A DNA stretch of 35,764 bases, from contig JAGAWQ010000051.1 in the NCBI GenBank assembly GCA_017941345.1, forward strand, positions 1-35,764, written 5' to 3'. The translations under genes and the position numbers were made by a program. The notes beneath the pieces were generated by a model. The model did not search any database, was not told the DNA's origin, and saw only the letters and a list, made by a program, of their open reading frames with translations. Origin of the DNA: Prevotella sp. (lineage in GTDB: Bacteria > Bacteroidota > Bacteroidia > Bacteroidales > Bacteroidaceae). Below are positions 1 through 8,682 of this stretch, one piece after another. Every line of letters begins with the position of its first letter. The stretch's first letter is position 1.

Positions 1-162
1 CATGCGTTCCTCAGCTGACGGCATGTTGGGTTTATGCACTTGGTCGCCCACCACACCGATGACCAGGCGGTCGAACAGGGGCAGGGCTCTTGTCACGATG
101 TTGTCGTGACCTACAGTGAAGGGGTTGAAGCTCCCCACAAATATGCCTGTCTTTTTCGTCAT
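1..162 (-). CDS. coaD: Phosphopantetheine adenylyltransferase, 5' part (cut by window edge)
   Basis: CoaD transfers AMP from ATP to 4'-phosphopantetheine, the penultimate step of coenzyme A synthesis in the cytoplasm. Only the first 54 residues are inside the window. The N-terminus reads MTKKTGIFVGSFNPFTVGHD, which contains the nucleotidyltransferase signature GSFxPFTxGH with the T/HxGH ATP-binding motif. It is followed by a segment ending in HKPNMPSAEERM, as usual for this family. The start is the ATG at 160-162. It lies 37 bp downstream of ruvB on the same strand, so the two are probably co-transcribed. The gap carries a heptamer repeat. The rest of the gene lies beyond the left edge. Family assignment is firm although the protein is partial. 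Confidence 0.9.
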   Translation of the reverse strand, partial: MTKKTGIFVGSFNPFTVGHDNIVTRALPLFDRLVIGVVGDQVHKPNMPSAEERM

Positions 163-175
163 AGCGGTAGCAAAT

Positions 176-203
176 TTTTCACTTTTCACTTTTCACTTTT
201 CAC
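176..203. repeat. Four tandem TTTTCAC heptamers at the ruvB/coaD junction
   Basis: Four perfect 7-bp units (176-182, 183-189, 190-196, 197-203). Read on the minus strand they are GTGAAAA repeats. They begin inside the ruvB stop codon (200-202) and run into the coaD leader, giving it an A-rich upstream sequence. The same unit, also four copies and also overlapping a stop codon, occurs at murG/murC (17342-17369). Confidence 0.9.
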
Positions 204-1234
204 TCAAAGAGTGACGGTTCCATAATATTGCCAGAGTACGGGTTGCGCCCGAAGTGCTTGTAGGCCAGTTCGGTCACCATACGTCCGCGAGGGGTGCGCT
301 TGATGAATCCCTCCATGATGAGGAACGGCTCGTAGACCTCTTCAAGGGTGCCGGCATCCTCGCCAATGGCGGTAGCGATAGTCGTGATACCCACTGGCCC
401 ACCACGGAACTTGTCGATGATGGTCAGCAGGATGCGGTTATCTATCTCGTCCAGTCCGTATTGGTCGATGTTCAAGGCCGTCAGTGCTATTTTGGTGATG
501 CTTGTGTCAATCTTACCTGACCCTTTCACCTGTGCAAAGTCGCGTACTCTCCTGAGCAGGGCATTAGCTATACGGGGCGTTCCGCGCGAGCGACGGGCTA
601 TCTCTGCAGAAGCATCAGTCGTGATGGGTACACGCAGGATAGAGGCAGAACGCTCAATGATGCGTTGCAGCGTTTCGGGCTCGTAGTACTGCAGGTGCAT
701 GTTGATGCCGAAACGGGCACGCAGCGGAGCCGTCAGCAGACCGCTACGCGTAGTAGCCCCCACCAGCGTGAACGGGTTGAGGTCTATCTGGATGCTACGG
801 GCTGAAGGTCCTTTGTCTATCATGATGTCGATGCGGTAGTCCTCCATAGCTGAATAGAGGTATTCCTCAACGACGGGCGACAGGCGGTGTATCTCGTCGA
901 TAAACAGCACGTCGTTCTTCTCCAGCGAAGTCAGGATGCCAGCCAAGTCGCCCGGTTTGTCGAGTACAGGACCGGAGGTAATCTTAAAACCAACCCCCAG
1001 CTCGTTGGCGATGATGTTCGACAGCGTGGTCTTTCCCAGTCCTGGTGGACCGTGCAGCAATACGTGGTCGAGCGGCTCGCCGCGATATTTGGCAGCCTCG
1101 ACAAACACTTCCAGATTCTCCACCACCTGCTGCTGACCGCTGAAGTCGTTGAACGACAGCGGGCGGAGCGCGTTCTCGAATTCCTTCTCGCTCGACGAAA
1201 ACTGTTCTTGTCTGATATCAAAATCTTCGTTCAT
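200..1234 (-). CDS. ruvB: Holliday junction branch migration ATPase RuvB
   Basis: RuvB is the hexameric AAA+ motor that drives branch migration of Holliday junctions together with RuvA, during recombination and repair. The 344-residue product has normal family length. Visible motifs are Walker A GPPGLGKT (62-69), Walker B with DEIH (113-116), sensor 1 GATTR (159-163), the arginine-finger region PLRARFG (170-176), and a C-terminal winged-helix segment with [10 protein letters not shown]. The ATG at 1232-1234 is preceded, only 4 nt away, by a TACCTTTGC promoter box (1239-1247 on the minus strand). The transcript should therefore have almost no leader, which also supports this start. It is divergent from the esterase gene at 1273 and followed by coaD. 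No ruvA or ruvC is present in the window. Confidence 0.98.
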   Translation of the reverse strand: MNEDFDIRQEQFSSSEKEFENALRPLSFNDFSGQQQVVENLEVFVEAAKYRGEPLDHVLLHGPPGLGKTTLSNIIANELGVGFKITSGPVLDKPGDLAGILTSLEKNDVLFIDEIHRLSPVVEEYLYSAMEDYRIDIMIDKGPSARSIQIDLNPFTLVGATTRSGLLTAPLRARFGINMHLQYYEPETLQRIIERSASILRVPITTDASAEIARRSRGTPRIANALLRRVRDFAQVKGSGKIDTSITKIALTALNIDQYGLDEIDNRILLTIIDKFRGGPVGITTIATAIGEDAGTLEEVYEPFLIMEGFIKRTPRGRMVTELAYKHFGRNPYSGNIMEPSLFE

Positions 1235-1238
1235 GTCT

Positions 1239-1269
1239 GCAAAGGTACGGATTTTTTTTGTATCTTTGC
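1239..1269. promoter_or_regulatory. Back-to-back divergent promoters for ruvB and the esterase gene
   Basis: Two TAnnTTTGC boxes point away from each other: TACCTTTGC on the minus strand (1239-1247) for ruvB and TATCTTTGC on the plus strand (1261-1269) for the esterase. Together they form an inverted repeat GCAAAGGTAC / GTATCTTTGC (1239-1248 and 1260-1269, one mismatch) around an AT-rich spacer. The start codons lie 4 nt and 3 nt past the boxes, so both transcripts are predicted to be leaderless or nearly so. Confidence 0.75.
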
Positions 1270-1272
1270 AGC

Positions 1273-2373
1273 ATGAAACGAAAAATATTACTCACTTGGC
1301 TGCTTGGAGCCGCTATTTTTGCCCATGCCAGCACCACACTCCCCTTGCAGGGAACAGTTGTTAAACCTACGGATAAGCATATCCAGTATGTGGGACGTAT
1401 CTGCTTCGACCATCCTGACCGTCCGCGCTTCACCTTTCCCGGGGCACAAATCAATGTCTGCTTCACTGGAACATCCGTCAAGCTGTGGGTAAAGCCCAAG
1501 AGTGGCTACTTCATGGCGCAGATAGACCAGGCGGAGCCTTTCAAGGTGGGCTTTATGGGCGAGCGCGACTCGGTAGCTACGCTGGCTACAGCATTGCCTC
1601 AGGGCAATCATACCCTGCGGCTGATGTATGTCATCGAGGGTTATGAACTGAAGCCCGACTTTCGAGGTCTGATTCTGGATTGCGGTGCCCGGCTGCTGCC
1701 TCCTCCTGCCTTGCCCGAGCGTACTATCGAGTTCATTGGCAACTCTATTACCTGTGGCTATGGCAACGAGAGCATCGAGATGACCGACCCCTTTGAATAC
1801 GAGACGGAGAACCACTATTATACTTACGCCCAACTGACTACCCGTCAGCTGAAGGCCCGAGCTCATGTGGTGGCGCGTTCAGGCATCGGTGTCTATCGCA
1901 GCTATGGCGGTCCGAAGACGGGAACGCCCGACAACGTGATGACCAAGGAGTATGAGTACACCAATCTCTACGACCGTTCTGAGCAGTGGGACTTCTCACG
2001 CTATCAGCCCCAACTGGTATGCATCAACCTGGGTACCAACGACTTGTCGACAAACAACTATGATGTCAAACTGCTGAAGACCGCCTACCAGAAGTTCCTG
2101 AAACAGGTGCGCAGCCATAATCCGAAGGCGAAGATTGTCTATCTCTGCGGCTCGATGCTGAATGGCAAGGAACTGGAGATTGCCAAGCAGACGCTCAACG
2201 AGGTGGTGGCTGAGGCTAACAAGCAAGGTGACAAGGAAGTCTACCGTTTCGACTTCACCCCACAGACGGGCTCATTGAAATACGGCGCCTCCTGGCATCC
2301 CAGCAAGTGGCAACACCAGAAGATGGCTGCTGAGCTGACGGCCTATCTGCGTGAGTTGATGCAGTGGTTCTAA
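1273..2373 (+). CDS. Secreted SGNH/GDSL esterase with CE2-type N-terminal domain
   Basis: Predicted exported carbohydrate esterase, probably removing acetyl groups from plant polysaccharide; the substrate is inferred. The start is taken as the ATG at 1273 (366 residues); a TTG at 1258 would extend the frame but lies in the promoter. A signal peptide covers about residues 1-19 (MKRKILL, hydrophobic core, AHA-S cleavage region). Residues about 25-140 fit the beta-sandwich of carbohydrate esterase family 2. The SGNH domain follows: block I with the nucleophile in [11 protein letters not shown] (Ser158), block III GTND (254-257), and the catalytic His in SWHPS (His342). It stands alone, ends 3 bp from the convergent dusB stop, and has its own promoter. 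The fold is clear from the motifs; the CE2 label is somewhat less certain. Confidence 0.85.
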   Translation: MKRKILLTWLLGAAIFAHASTTLPLQGTVVKPTDKHIQYVGRICFDHPDRPRFTFPGAQINVCFTGTSVKLWVKPKSGYFMAQIDQAEPFKVGFMGERDSVATLATALPQGNHTLRLMYVIEGYELKPDFRGLILDCGARLLPPPALPERTIEFIGNSITCGYGNESIEMTDPFEYETENHYYTYAQLTTRQLKARAHVVARSGIGVYRSYGGPKTGTPDNVMTKEYEYTNLYDRSEQWDFSRYQPQLVCINLGTNDLSTNNYDVKLLKTAYQKFLKQVRSHNPKAKIVYLCGSMLNGKELEIAKQTLNEVVAEANKQGDKEVYRFDFTPQTGSLKYGASWHPSKWQHQKMAAELTAYLRELMQWF

Positions 2374-2376
2374 CGT

Positions 2377-3324
2377 TTATCGCAACAGTTCGCGACACTG
2401 TTCAAGGATGGCCAGCAGGTCATCCTTTTTCTCTGCCCTCAGCATCTTGATGCGGGTCTCGCGGAAGTTAGGGATGCCTTTGAAGACGGGCGAGGCAGCC
2501 AAGTGGCGACGGGTATGCAGAATGCCCCGATACTCATCGATGCGCTCCACATTGATGCGCAGCTGTTCCTCCAGCACGTCTATCTTCTCGTCGAGCGTCA
2601 GCTGCTGACGACTGAAAATCCAGGGGCAACCGAAGGTGGCGCGCCCTATCATGACGGCATCCACCCCATACGTGTCGAAGGCACGGTCAGCATCCTCCAG
2701 CGACTTGATGTCGCCATTGCCAATAATGGGAATATGGATATGGGGATTGCGCTTCACCTCGCCTATCAACGTCCAGTCAGCCTCGCCGGTGTACATCTGG
2801 CTGCGGGTGCGCCCATGGATGGTCAGCGCTTGGATGCCACACTGCTGCAGCTGTTCAGCCAGCGTGGTGATGATGAGCTGCTCGTGGTTCCATCCCAGCC
2901 GGGTCTTCGCTGTCACAGGCACCTTGACGGCATCGACCACCTTCTGCGTAATCTCCAGCATCTTGGGAATGTTTTGCAGCATGCCAGCGCCAGCGCCCTT
3001 GCCTGCCACCTTCTTCACCGGACAGCCAAAGTTCAGGTCTATCACGTCGGGGCCTGCCTGCTCCACTATCTTTGCCGCTTCGACCATCGCCTCAACGTCA
3101 CGTCCGTAAATCTGGATGCCTACGGGACGCTCTTCGTCGCTGATGACCAGCTTTTTCACCGTCGACTTCACATCGCGCACCAAGGCTTCAGCAGACACGA
3201 ATTCCGTATAGACCATCGAGGCGCCAAAGCGCTTGCACAGCATGCGGAAACCGATATCCGTCACGTCCTCCATAGGAGCCAGAAAGACGGGCCGTTCGCC
3301 TAACTCTATATCACCAATCTTCAT
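2377..3324 (-). CDS. dusB: tRNA-dihydrouridine synthase (DusB type)
   Basis: Flavin enzyme that reduces uridine to dihydrouridine in tRNA D-loops using NADPH. The 315-residue protein has the TIM-barrel signatures of the family: APMEDVTD near the N-terminus (16-23), the catalytic motif DLNFGCP with Cys101, TIHGRTR, IIGNGDI for FMN phosphate binding, and GRATFGCPWIF. It is the last gene of the mscS-type/dprA/dusB operon; its ATG lies 6 bp after the dprA stop. It converges with the esterase gene with only 3 bp between stop codons and no room for a conventional terminator. The Dus family is certain; the DusB subfamily name is by overall resemblance. Confidence 0.93.
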   Translation of the reverse strand: MKIGDIELGERPVFLAPMEDVTDIGFRMLCKRFGASMVYTEFVSAEALVRDVKSTVKKLVISDEERPVGIQIYGRDVEAMVEAAKIVEQAGPDVIDLNFGCPVKKVAGKGAGAGMLQNIPKMLEITQKVVDAVKVPVTAKTRLGWNHEQLIITTLAEQLQQCGIQALTIHGRTRSQMYTGEADWTLIGEVKRNPHIHIPIIGNGDIKSLEDADRAFDTYGVDAVMIGRATFGCPWIFSRQQLTLDEKIDVLEEQLRINVERIDEYRGILHTRRHLAASPVFKGIPNFRETRIKMLRAEKKDDLLAILEQCRELLR

Positions 3325-3330
3325 GATGTC

Positions 3331-4401
3331 TTACATTAATAAATGATAGGTACCGCCAGCCAAAGACTTGACCACTCCCTTCATTTCGAGCGAGAAGAGT
3401 AGGGCGGTCAGCTGACCGATGGGGATGTTGGTCTTGACGCTGATGATGTTCAGCTGTAGGTCGTTCGTCTGCTGCAACAGGGTGACAACGGCTTTTTCTT
3501 CTGGCGACAGGTCAGGGAACAGTTCACGTTCAACGGCTTCTGGCTGCTGTTTCAGCGTCTGCCATCCCATCGACTCCATCAGGTCTTGCGCTGAGGTAAT
3601 CAGCGCCGCCGTATTGTTGCGAATCATCTTGTTACAGCCTTCCGAGTAGGGCATGCCCACAGCACCGGGGAAAGCAAACACGTCGCGTCCGTACTCTTGG
3701 GCGATGCGACAGGTGATGAGGCCACCGCCCTTAATGGCACTCTCCACCAAGACGGTGGCATCCGAGATGCCTGCCACGATGCGGTTGCGCTGGCGGAAGT
3801 TGTTGGGAAGTGCTTGTGTCTGAGAGACATACTCGGTCAGCAGACCTCCGTGATTCACCATCTCTGCAGCCGTGTCGCGATGGTGGGGAGGATAAATCTG
3901 GTCCAGTCCGTGAGCCAGTACGCCCACCGTCTCGAAGCCCATTTCCAGCGCATGGCGATGGGCACAGATATCAATGCCGTAGGCCAGTCCGCTGACGATG
4001 AGCACGTCAGGACACAGCTGGCGCAGGTCAGTGATAAACCTTCGAACCAGGTCCTGTCCGTAGCTGGTGCAATGGCGCGTGCCTACAATGTTGATGATGT
4101 GTCGCTGGTTCAAGTCAGCCTCTCCTTTATAATAGAGGATGATAGGGGCGTCAGGACACTCGCGCAGACGGGCAGGATAGTCGTCGTCCTGCATGGTCAG
4201 CACGCGGATGTTGTTTTTGGTGATGAACTCCATCTCAGCAGCAGCGCGATGCAGGGCGTCGTCCCAATGGGCCAGCTCCCGATGTTGTTCATAGACGGCC
4301 TTACCGCTGCCCAGCGTCCTATAAGCCTCTGCCGACATCGCCTGGCTGATGCCCGACAGGCGCGATAACGCGATGGTGTAATATATCTCTTCGCTTTCCA
4401 T
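3331..4401 (-). CDS. dprA: DNA processing protein DprA
   Basis: DprA binds incoming single-stranded DNA and loads RecA during natural transformation; it is also widespread in species not known to be competent. The product is 356 residues from the ATG at 4399-4401. The frame stays open 35 codons further upstream into the preceding gene, but the sequence from MESEEIYY is the first that looks like DprA. Features are an N-terminal SAM-like helical region, the Rossmann-fold core with VGTRHCTSYG (106-115), SGLAYGIDICAH (137-148), RQRNRIVAG and FPGAVGMPYSEGCN, and a C-terminal winged helix from about 295 (LSPEEKAVVTLL to the end). The upstream stop codon lies 1 bp before this ATG (TAATATG), so translation is probably coupled. 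Recognition is secure. Confidence 0.95.
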   Translation of the reverse strand: MESEEIYYTIALSRLSGISQAMSAEAYRTLGSGKAVYEQHRELAHWDDALHRAAAEMEFITKNNIRVLTMQDDDYPARLRECPDAPIILYYKGEADLNQRHIINIVGTRHCTSYGQDLVRRFITDLRQLCPDVLIVSGLAYGIDICAHRHALEMGFETVGVLAHGLDQIYPPHHRDTAAEMVNHGGLLTEYVSQTQALPNNFRQRNRIVAGISDATVLVESAIKGGGLITCRIAQEYGRDVFAFPGAVGMPYSEGCNKMIRNNTAALITSAQDLMESMGWQTLKQQPEAVERELFPDLSPEEKAVVTLLQQTNDLQLNIISVKTNIPIGQLTALLFSLEMKGVVKSLAGGTYHLLM

Positions 4402-4402
4402 A

Positions 4403-6106
4403 TTACTTATTCTCCTTGACAGACACAAAATGCGACGAAGTAGGCTCCAGGTCGTGCTCGCGGAACACATCCAGGATGTTCTTGTGCAATTCAGAGTAGA
4501 CGGCAAACAGCCTGTGCGACTCCATCGTATATCCGTTAATCTCGTAGCGTGAATAGAAATCCTCCAGCATCGTCACCAGCACGAAGGGCCTGGGCTCCTT
4601 CAGCAGCAGGCTACAGCGGTCGGCAGCCTCCAGCAGATACTTTTCGATGGTCTGTCGGGGCACCTTATAGGTAAAGGTGAAGTCGCTGTGAACGATGGTT
4701 CCCTGGCTGTTGCGTGTTGCTGCAGAGTAGTTGATGGTCTGCATCGACAGTATCGAGTTGTTGGGCACGGTGATGATGTTGTCCTTGATGTCACGCAGAC
4801 GGGTGATGAAGGCATTCTTCTCCACCACGATACCCTCGCTGTCGCCTATCCTGACGAAGTCGCCAACGAGGAACGGACGCATATAGGTGATGATGAGTCC
4901 GCTAATCAGGTTGCCGATAGTGGTCGTAGAGCCCAAGCTGAACAGGGCAGCCACAAAGATGCTGACCCCCTTGAAGATGCCCGACTCGCTGCCTGGCAGC
5001 AGGGGCCAGATGACAATCAGCGAGAAGGCGATGATGAAGATGCGGATGACTTGGTAGGTAGGCTGTGCCCAGTCGGCATAGAATCCCTCTATCTTGATGT
5101 TCCCCTTGGTGATTTCGTTCGCATAGTAGCGTATCAGGCGGAGCAGTGCGTTCAGCACATAGAGAATGACGATAATCTTCACCAGATGGGGGAAGTAGTG
5201 GACGAACGAGATGACCATGTCCTCCAGCGGATTCCATACGTAGCTAATCATTTTCCACGTGAACTTCTCCGTCTCGGGGAAGATGGAGAAGAGCAGGGGC
5301 AGCGAGATAATCAGCTGCACGATGACCAGCAGAACCTGGAGTATGCGGGTCAGGACGAGCAGGATGCGCTTCGACTGGTGGACATTCAGGAATTCGTAGC
5401 CTCGGATGATGATAGGCTTCAGCTTCCCGCCTAACCCGCTCATAATCCGCTCACGGAGATGACGGATAAACCGCGCTGTCAGCAGGAAAAGCAGCACCTG
5501 GATGATGATGAGCAGTATCGCCCATCCGAAGCCCCGTAACTTCGCTATCAGTCCGTATTCTTCGTGCAGCTCGTTAATCTTCTGCGAGATAATCTTCAGG
5601 TTCTTCTGGGCTAACTCGTGGCGGTCCATATTATTCCACAGACCGTCCAGATTGCTGACGCGCATCAGCTCTATCTCGCCGCACATGATGTAGGTGAAAT
5701 ACTCGCCCTCGAAGACGAAGATGGAGTCGGTCGTCAGCTTCAGGCTCTTGCCCAGTTGCTCTATCTTGTACTTCATGTTGCTCACGCGCACCTCCGGGCT
5801 CTGGCCTCCTATGCTGGCATGGATGAAGAGCAGCGTGTCCTCCCCGACGACGAGCGGCACCCCAGGTGTCACATTCCGCAGCGAGTCTATCCGATGGCGC
5901 ATGTTAGCCTGCGCTATCGAGTCGGCACGCTCCGACTCTCCGCGCTTGTCCAACGCATGCTGTAGCACTATCTCGTTCAACTTCATCTCCTGCAGCTCCT
6001 GTTGCAGACTGTCTATCAGCGCCGTTTGCATCGAGTCGACCTCCCTGTCAGCGTTCACACCAACCGACAGACAGATGAGCCAGAGAGCCAATACATACCG
6101 TTTCAT
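4403..6106 (-). CDS. MscS-family mechanosensitive channel with large N-terminal periplasmic domain
   Basis: Predicted inner-membrane channel that releases osmolytes on hypo-osmotic shock. The 567-residue protein is about twice the length of E. coli MscS. A signal peptide (1-19) is followed by a periplasmic helical region rich in Gln/Leu heptads (about 25-185). Membrane segments are visible at about 195-213, 247-277, 305-323, 350-370 and the pore helix region 380-410. The MscS core reads GSTTTIGNLISG then RPFLVGDFVRIGD (410-422) and the beta domain EKNAFITRLRDI, TVPNNSILS (447-454). The C-terminal alpha/beta cytoplasmic cage reaches the end. It is the first gene of an operon with dprA and dusB and has a TATCTTTGC promoter about 24 bp upstream. 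Functional linkage to dprA is not evident. Confidence 0.9.
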   Translation of the reverse strand: MKRYVLALWLICLSVGVNADREVDSMQTALIDSLQQELQEMKLNEIVLQHALDKRGESERADSIAQANMRHRIDSLRNVTPGVPLVVGEDTLLFIHASIGGQSPEVRVSNMKYKIEQLGKSLKLTTDSIFVFEGEYFTYIMCGEIELMRVSNLDGLWNNMDRHELAQKNLKIISQKINELHEEYGLIAKLRGFGWAILLIIIQVLLFLLTARFIRHLRERIMSGLGGKLKPIIIRGYEFLNVHQSKRILLVLTRILQVLLVIVQLIISLPLLFSIFPETEKFTWKMISYVWNPLEDMVISFVHYFPHLVKIIVILYVLNALLRLIRYYANEITKGNIKIEGFYADWAQPTYQVIRIFIIAFSLIVIWPLLPGSESGIFKGVSIFVAALFSLGSTTTIGNLISGLIITYMRPFLVGDFVRIGDSEGIVVEKNAFITRLRDIKDNIITVPNNSILSMQTINYSAATRNSQGTIVHSDFTFTYKVPRQTIEKYLLEAADRCSLLLKEPRPFVLVTMLEDFYSRYEINGYTMESHRLFAVYSELHKNILDVFREHDLEPTSSHFVSVKENK

Positions 6107-6129
6107 AAGCCAAACATTCTAAATAATTG

Positions 6130-6169
6130 GCAAAGATACTCATTTTTGCTCTATTTTTCGTAATTTTGC
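6130..6169. promoter_or_regulatory. Divergent promoters for the mscS operon and the exporter gene
   Basis: On the minus strand TATCTTTGC (6130-6138) precedes the mscS-type ATG at 6106. On the plus strand TAATTTTGC (6161-6169) precedes the GTG start at 6220. Both match the Bacteroidota TAnnTTTG -7 element, point away from each other and leave leaders of roughly 20 and 45 nt. Confidence 0.7.
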
Positions 6170-6219
6170 ACTCACATTTAACTTTTTGTTGAATTTCGTC
6201 GCGACTCGACCATCTTCGT

Positions 6220-7137
6220 GTGACATATATAGGTGAACTGATTTCAATAGGAGTTGCTTTTTCATGGACAGCTACCGCGCTGCTCAGTGAGTTTGGCAGC
6301 AAGCGTCTGGGTAACCTGACGCTGAACGTGCTTCGTATGGCATTGGCACTTGTTTTTTCTGTGATACTCTTTTGGTATGTGACAGGCCTGCCTCTGCCGC
6401 CTGTCGTTTCTATGGAAGCCTGCGGGTGGATGCTGCTTTCGGGTTTGGTAGGCTATGTTATTGGCGATTTCTGCCTCTTCCAGTGCTATATCATCATCGG
6501 TTCCCGCTATGGACAGCTGTTCATGACGCTGGCCCCTTTGGCAGCAGCGTTGATGGCATGGATTGCATTAGGTCAACAGATGGCTCCAATGAGTATTATT
6601 GCCATGCTGGTCACACTCATTGGTCTTGGCATCTCGGTGTTAGGACGTGGTGAACATCATAAAGTCTCACTCAAGCTGCCGTTCAATGGCGTGCTCTTTG
6701 CCGTCGGTGCCGCTCTCTGCCAGGGCATTGGCTTGGTACTGAGCAAAATAGGTATGGACCATTACGAAACAGGAGCAATGCCCGACTGGCTCATTCCCTT
6801 CAGTGCCAACTTCCTGCGTTGCATTGCCGGAATCATCGGATTCAGTATCCTGCTCTATTTCCGCGAAGGATTCAAACGGTTGCGTGAGGCCCTGCATGAC
6901 CGCAAGGGCATGACCGTTGCTACGGCCACGACTATTTTCGGTCCTTTTGTCGGAGTGGGATTCTCGCTGATGGCTGTACAGTATACCAGTGCCGGTATTG
7001 CTTCCACGCTGATGGCATTGACCCCCATCATTATCATCCTGCCCTCGTATTGGCTGTTCCGTCAGAGAATAACATGGCGTGCAGTCCTTGGAGCCATTAT
7101 CTCAGTCCTCGGTGTCAGCCTGTTTTTCCTTGGTTAA
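6220..7137 (+). CDS. EamA/DMT-family exporter
   Basis: Predicted inner-membrane transporter of the drug/metabolite superfamily. The 305-residue protein has about ten hydrophobic segments in two homologous EamA halves (about 1-145 and 155-305), the usual arrangement. Each half shows the typical conserved end, including ALMAWIALGQ in the first and QYTSAGIASTLMAL-TPI in the second. Substrate cannot be told from sequence; members export amino acids, metabolites or drugs. The start is the GTG at 6220-6222: an in-frame TGA lies at 6190-6192 and no ATG or TTG occurs between. The first residues (TYIGELISIGVAFSW) already form the first membrane helix, so a later start would truncate it. It is monocistronic and convergent with the AraC-type gene. 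Confidence 0.88.
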   Translation: MTYIGELISIGVAFSWTATALLSEFGSKRLGNLTLNVLRMALALVFSVILFWYVTGLPLPPVVSMEACGWMLLSGLVGYVIGDFCLFQCYIIIGSRYGQLFMTLAPLAAALMAWIALGQQMAPMSIIAMLVTLIGLGISVLGRGEHHKVSLKLPFNGVLFAVGAALCQGIGLVLSKIGMDHYETGAMPDWLIPFSANFLRCIAGIIGFSILLYFREGFKRLREALHDRKGMTVATATTIFGPFVGVGFSLMAVQYTSAGIASTLMALTPIIIILPSYWLFRQRITWRAVLGAIISVLGVSLFFLG

Positions 7138-7171
7138 GTTACAGTTGAAGCACGTACATGGAGCACAGGGG

Positions 7172-7217
7172 GGACAGATACTGGGTATGACGGCTGCTAT
7201 GACTCAGGTATCTGTCC
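7172..7217. terminator. Inverted repeat between convergent genes, possible bidirectional terminator
   Basis: A perfect 10-bp inverted repeat, GGACAGATAC (7172-7181) and GTATCTGTCC (7208-7217), with a 26-nt loop. It lies between the exporter stop (7137) and the stop codon of the AraC-type gene, which begins at the next base (7218). There is no clear T-run, so termination is only inferred from position. Confidence 0.45.
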
Positions 7218-8339
7218 TCACGGCTTCCTTGTCCCCACGGCTTCCTCTTCGTGTATCCAGGCGGTGACGCTCTTGTGCATGCGTCGCTTGAAGACGGCGC
7301 TGAAGGTGCTGTAGCTGTGGTAGCCGCTCTCCTGGGCCAACTGCTGGGCGACGATGGGCTTCTGTGCAGCGGCAAGCTCGCGGTAGCGGGCTACGAAGTG
7401 GCGGATGCGAAGGTCGTGGATGTATTCATAGTAGCTTGTGCCCCGACTGGCGAAATACTGGCTGAGATAGTAGCGGTTCACACCGACGGCTGCCGAGAGT
7501 TGCTGCAAGGTCAGGTCTGTCTGCAGGTAGATCTGCGTGTCCTCGCAGTGCTTCACCAGCAGTTGGCCGATATGAGTAGCCTTGCCCTTGGTAGAAGGGT
7601 TCTCGCTTAGGCAAACGTCCGTTTGGTCCGGGTGCGGGGCAAGGCTGTCGGTGCTCAGATCTTTCAATGTCTCCACGCGCCACAGCAGGAGGCCCGCCAG
7701 CGGGAATCCGATGAGGTGGGCGATGGTGTTCATCACGTAGTCGTCGGTATATTCATAGCTCATGATCAGTAGCATGAGGGCGATGAGCAGCGTAAGGCTG
7801 AGCCACACCTCCTTGTGCTCCAGATCGGCATAGTTGTCGCGCAACCACCGCCCATATTGTCTCACGGCCACCACCATATATATAATGTAGGCCATGACGA
7901 GGAACAGCCCATAGACCTTGTTCGGCGTCGTGAGGTCGACGGATGGCATGGCGGTCTGCAGCACAGCGATCACCGCGCAGGGCGTCATGACGACAAAAAT
8001 AGGCCACAACGGCCGGTGGCGGTCCTGCAGCATGGTCAGCAGCGTGCCGACGAAGACAGGAGGCAGCACCATGCAGTCGAGGGCTACGAGCAACCCGTAG
8101 ATCACCGAGCTGGTATCGTCCGAGTACGTGTAGAACAGCATCCACCAAACGTGGGCCATGGCCATGACGGCGAATAATGCCGCTGCCCAGCGGCGCAGTC
8201 GTGCGGGCGGTGTGATGTCGGGTGCGATAGCCTTGCCCCGACACAGCAGCAGGTAGAGGAACAGCACAACGGATACGGCAGTTCCTGCACCGTGGAGCAG
8301 AAAATACAGTATCGACAATGGAGTTATCTGTTCAGGCAT
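7218..8339 (-). CDS. AraC-type transcriptional regulator with N-terminal membrane domain
   Basis: Predicted membrane-embedded DNA-binding regulator of 373 residues. The N-terminal 225 residues hold about seven hydrophobic helices (about 11-31, 47-67, 78-100, 112-132, 142-163, 181-200, 205-222). A linker leads to a C-terminal AraC double helix-turn-helix (about 270-365). Key parts are LTLQQLSAAVGVNRYYLSQY for the first HTH and VAQQLAQESGYHSYSTFSAV followed by FKRR for the second, the usual signature. Such proteins are known in Bacteroidota and presumably sense an envelope or extracellular signal directly, but the ligand is unknown. Its promoter box TAATTTTGC lies on the minus strand at 8370-8378. 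It is divergent from the lipoprotein/beta-barrel locus at 8683 and is the obvious candidate regulator of it; this is inference from position only. Confidence 0.88.
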   Translation of the reverse strand: MPEQITPLSILYFLLHGAGTAVSVVLFLYLLLCRGKAIAPDITPPARLRRWAAALFAVMAMAHVWWMLFYTYSDDTSSVIYGLLVALDCMVLPPVFVGTLLTMLQDRHRPLWPIFVVMTPCAVIAVLQTAMPSVDLTTPNKVYGLFLVMAYIIYMVVAVRQYGRWLRDNYADLEHKEVWLSLTLLIALMLLIMSYEYTDDYVMNTIAHLIGFPLAGLLLWRVETLKDLSTDSLAPHPDQTDVCLSENPSTKGKATHIGQLLVKHCEDTQIYLQTDLTLQQLSAAVGVNRYYLSQYFASRGTSYYEYIHDLRIRHFVARYRELAAAQKPIVAQQLAQESGYHSYSTFSAVFKRRMHKSVTAWIHEEEAVGTRKP

Positions 8340-8682
8340 ATCGTTTTTTATTATTGCAGCATCTTGCGCGCAAAATTACTACTTTTTCAGTGAAATCGTG
8401 GCGAGTTATCATAAAAAGTTTTGTTTTTTTTGCCATTTCATCGGCGGTTGGCGATGTTTAAAATGCGTGAATTTGCGGATCGTGAGGCGGGTCGACTTAC
8501 ATCTAAAGCAAAAAAGTTACGGCTAATGCAAAATCTTCGTTCGCAGCGGTTTTTATCTTGCAAGCTTGGGTTTATTTGAGTACCTTTGTGGCAAAAAGAC
8601 GACCGGTTATCGACCGGACAGAACTTTCATGACATCAAGAGCAAATAATTAATTTCACATTATTATTATAAAAATTAGAAAA
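8340..8682. promoter_or_regulatory. Divergent regulatory region with two promoters and a leader hairpin
   Basis: This 343-bp gap contains the minus-strand box TAATTTTGC (8370-8378) for the AraC-type gene. For the envelope locus there is a plus-strand box TACCTTTG (8581-8588), with TTG at 8558-8560 about 20 bp upstream as a possible -33 element. The plus-strand transcript would have a leader of roughly 90 nt. That leader includes a small hairpin CCGGT-TATCG-ACCGG near 8602-8616, then an A/T-rich stretch before the ATG. The AT-rich sequence between the two promoters (about 8400-8550) has room for regulator binding, but I see no clear operator repeat. Confidence 0.6.

Noticed and set aside
176-203. 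Heptamer array as a CRISPR or minisatellite
   Set aside because: Units are 7 bp without spacers and there are no cas genes; it is a simple tandem repeat at a gene junction.
1288-1866. 192-codon minus-strand frame opposite the esterase
   Set aside because: Fully inside a gene with clear SGNH motifs; no signal of its own.
2503-3303. 266-codon open frame on the plus strand
   Set aside because: It lies wholly antisense to dusB, has no promoter box or family resemblance, and reads as a GC-driven shadow.
4402-4506. 35-codon N-terminal extension of dprA
   Set aside because: It overlaps the end of the upstream gene out of frame and shows no DprA resemblance; the ATG at 4401 fits.
4688-5434. 248-codon open frame on the plus strand, rich in Asp/Glu/Gln
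   Set aside because: Antisense to the mscS-type gene; the composition is what the complement of a hydrophobic coding sequence gives.
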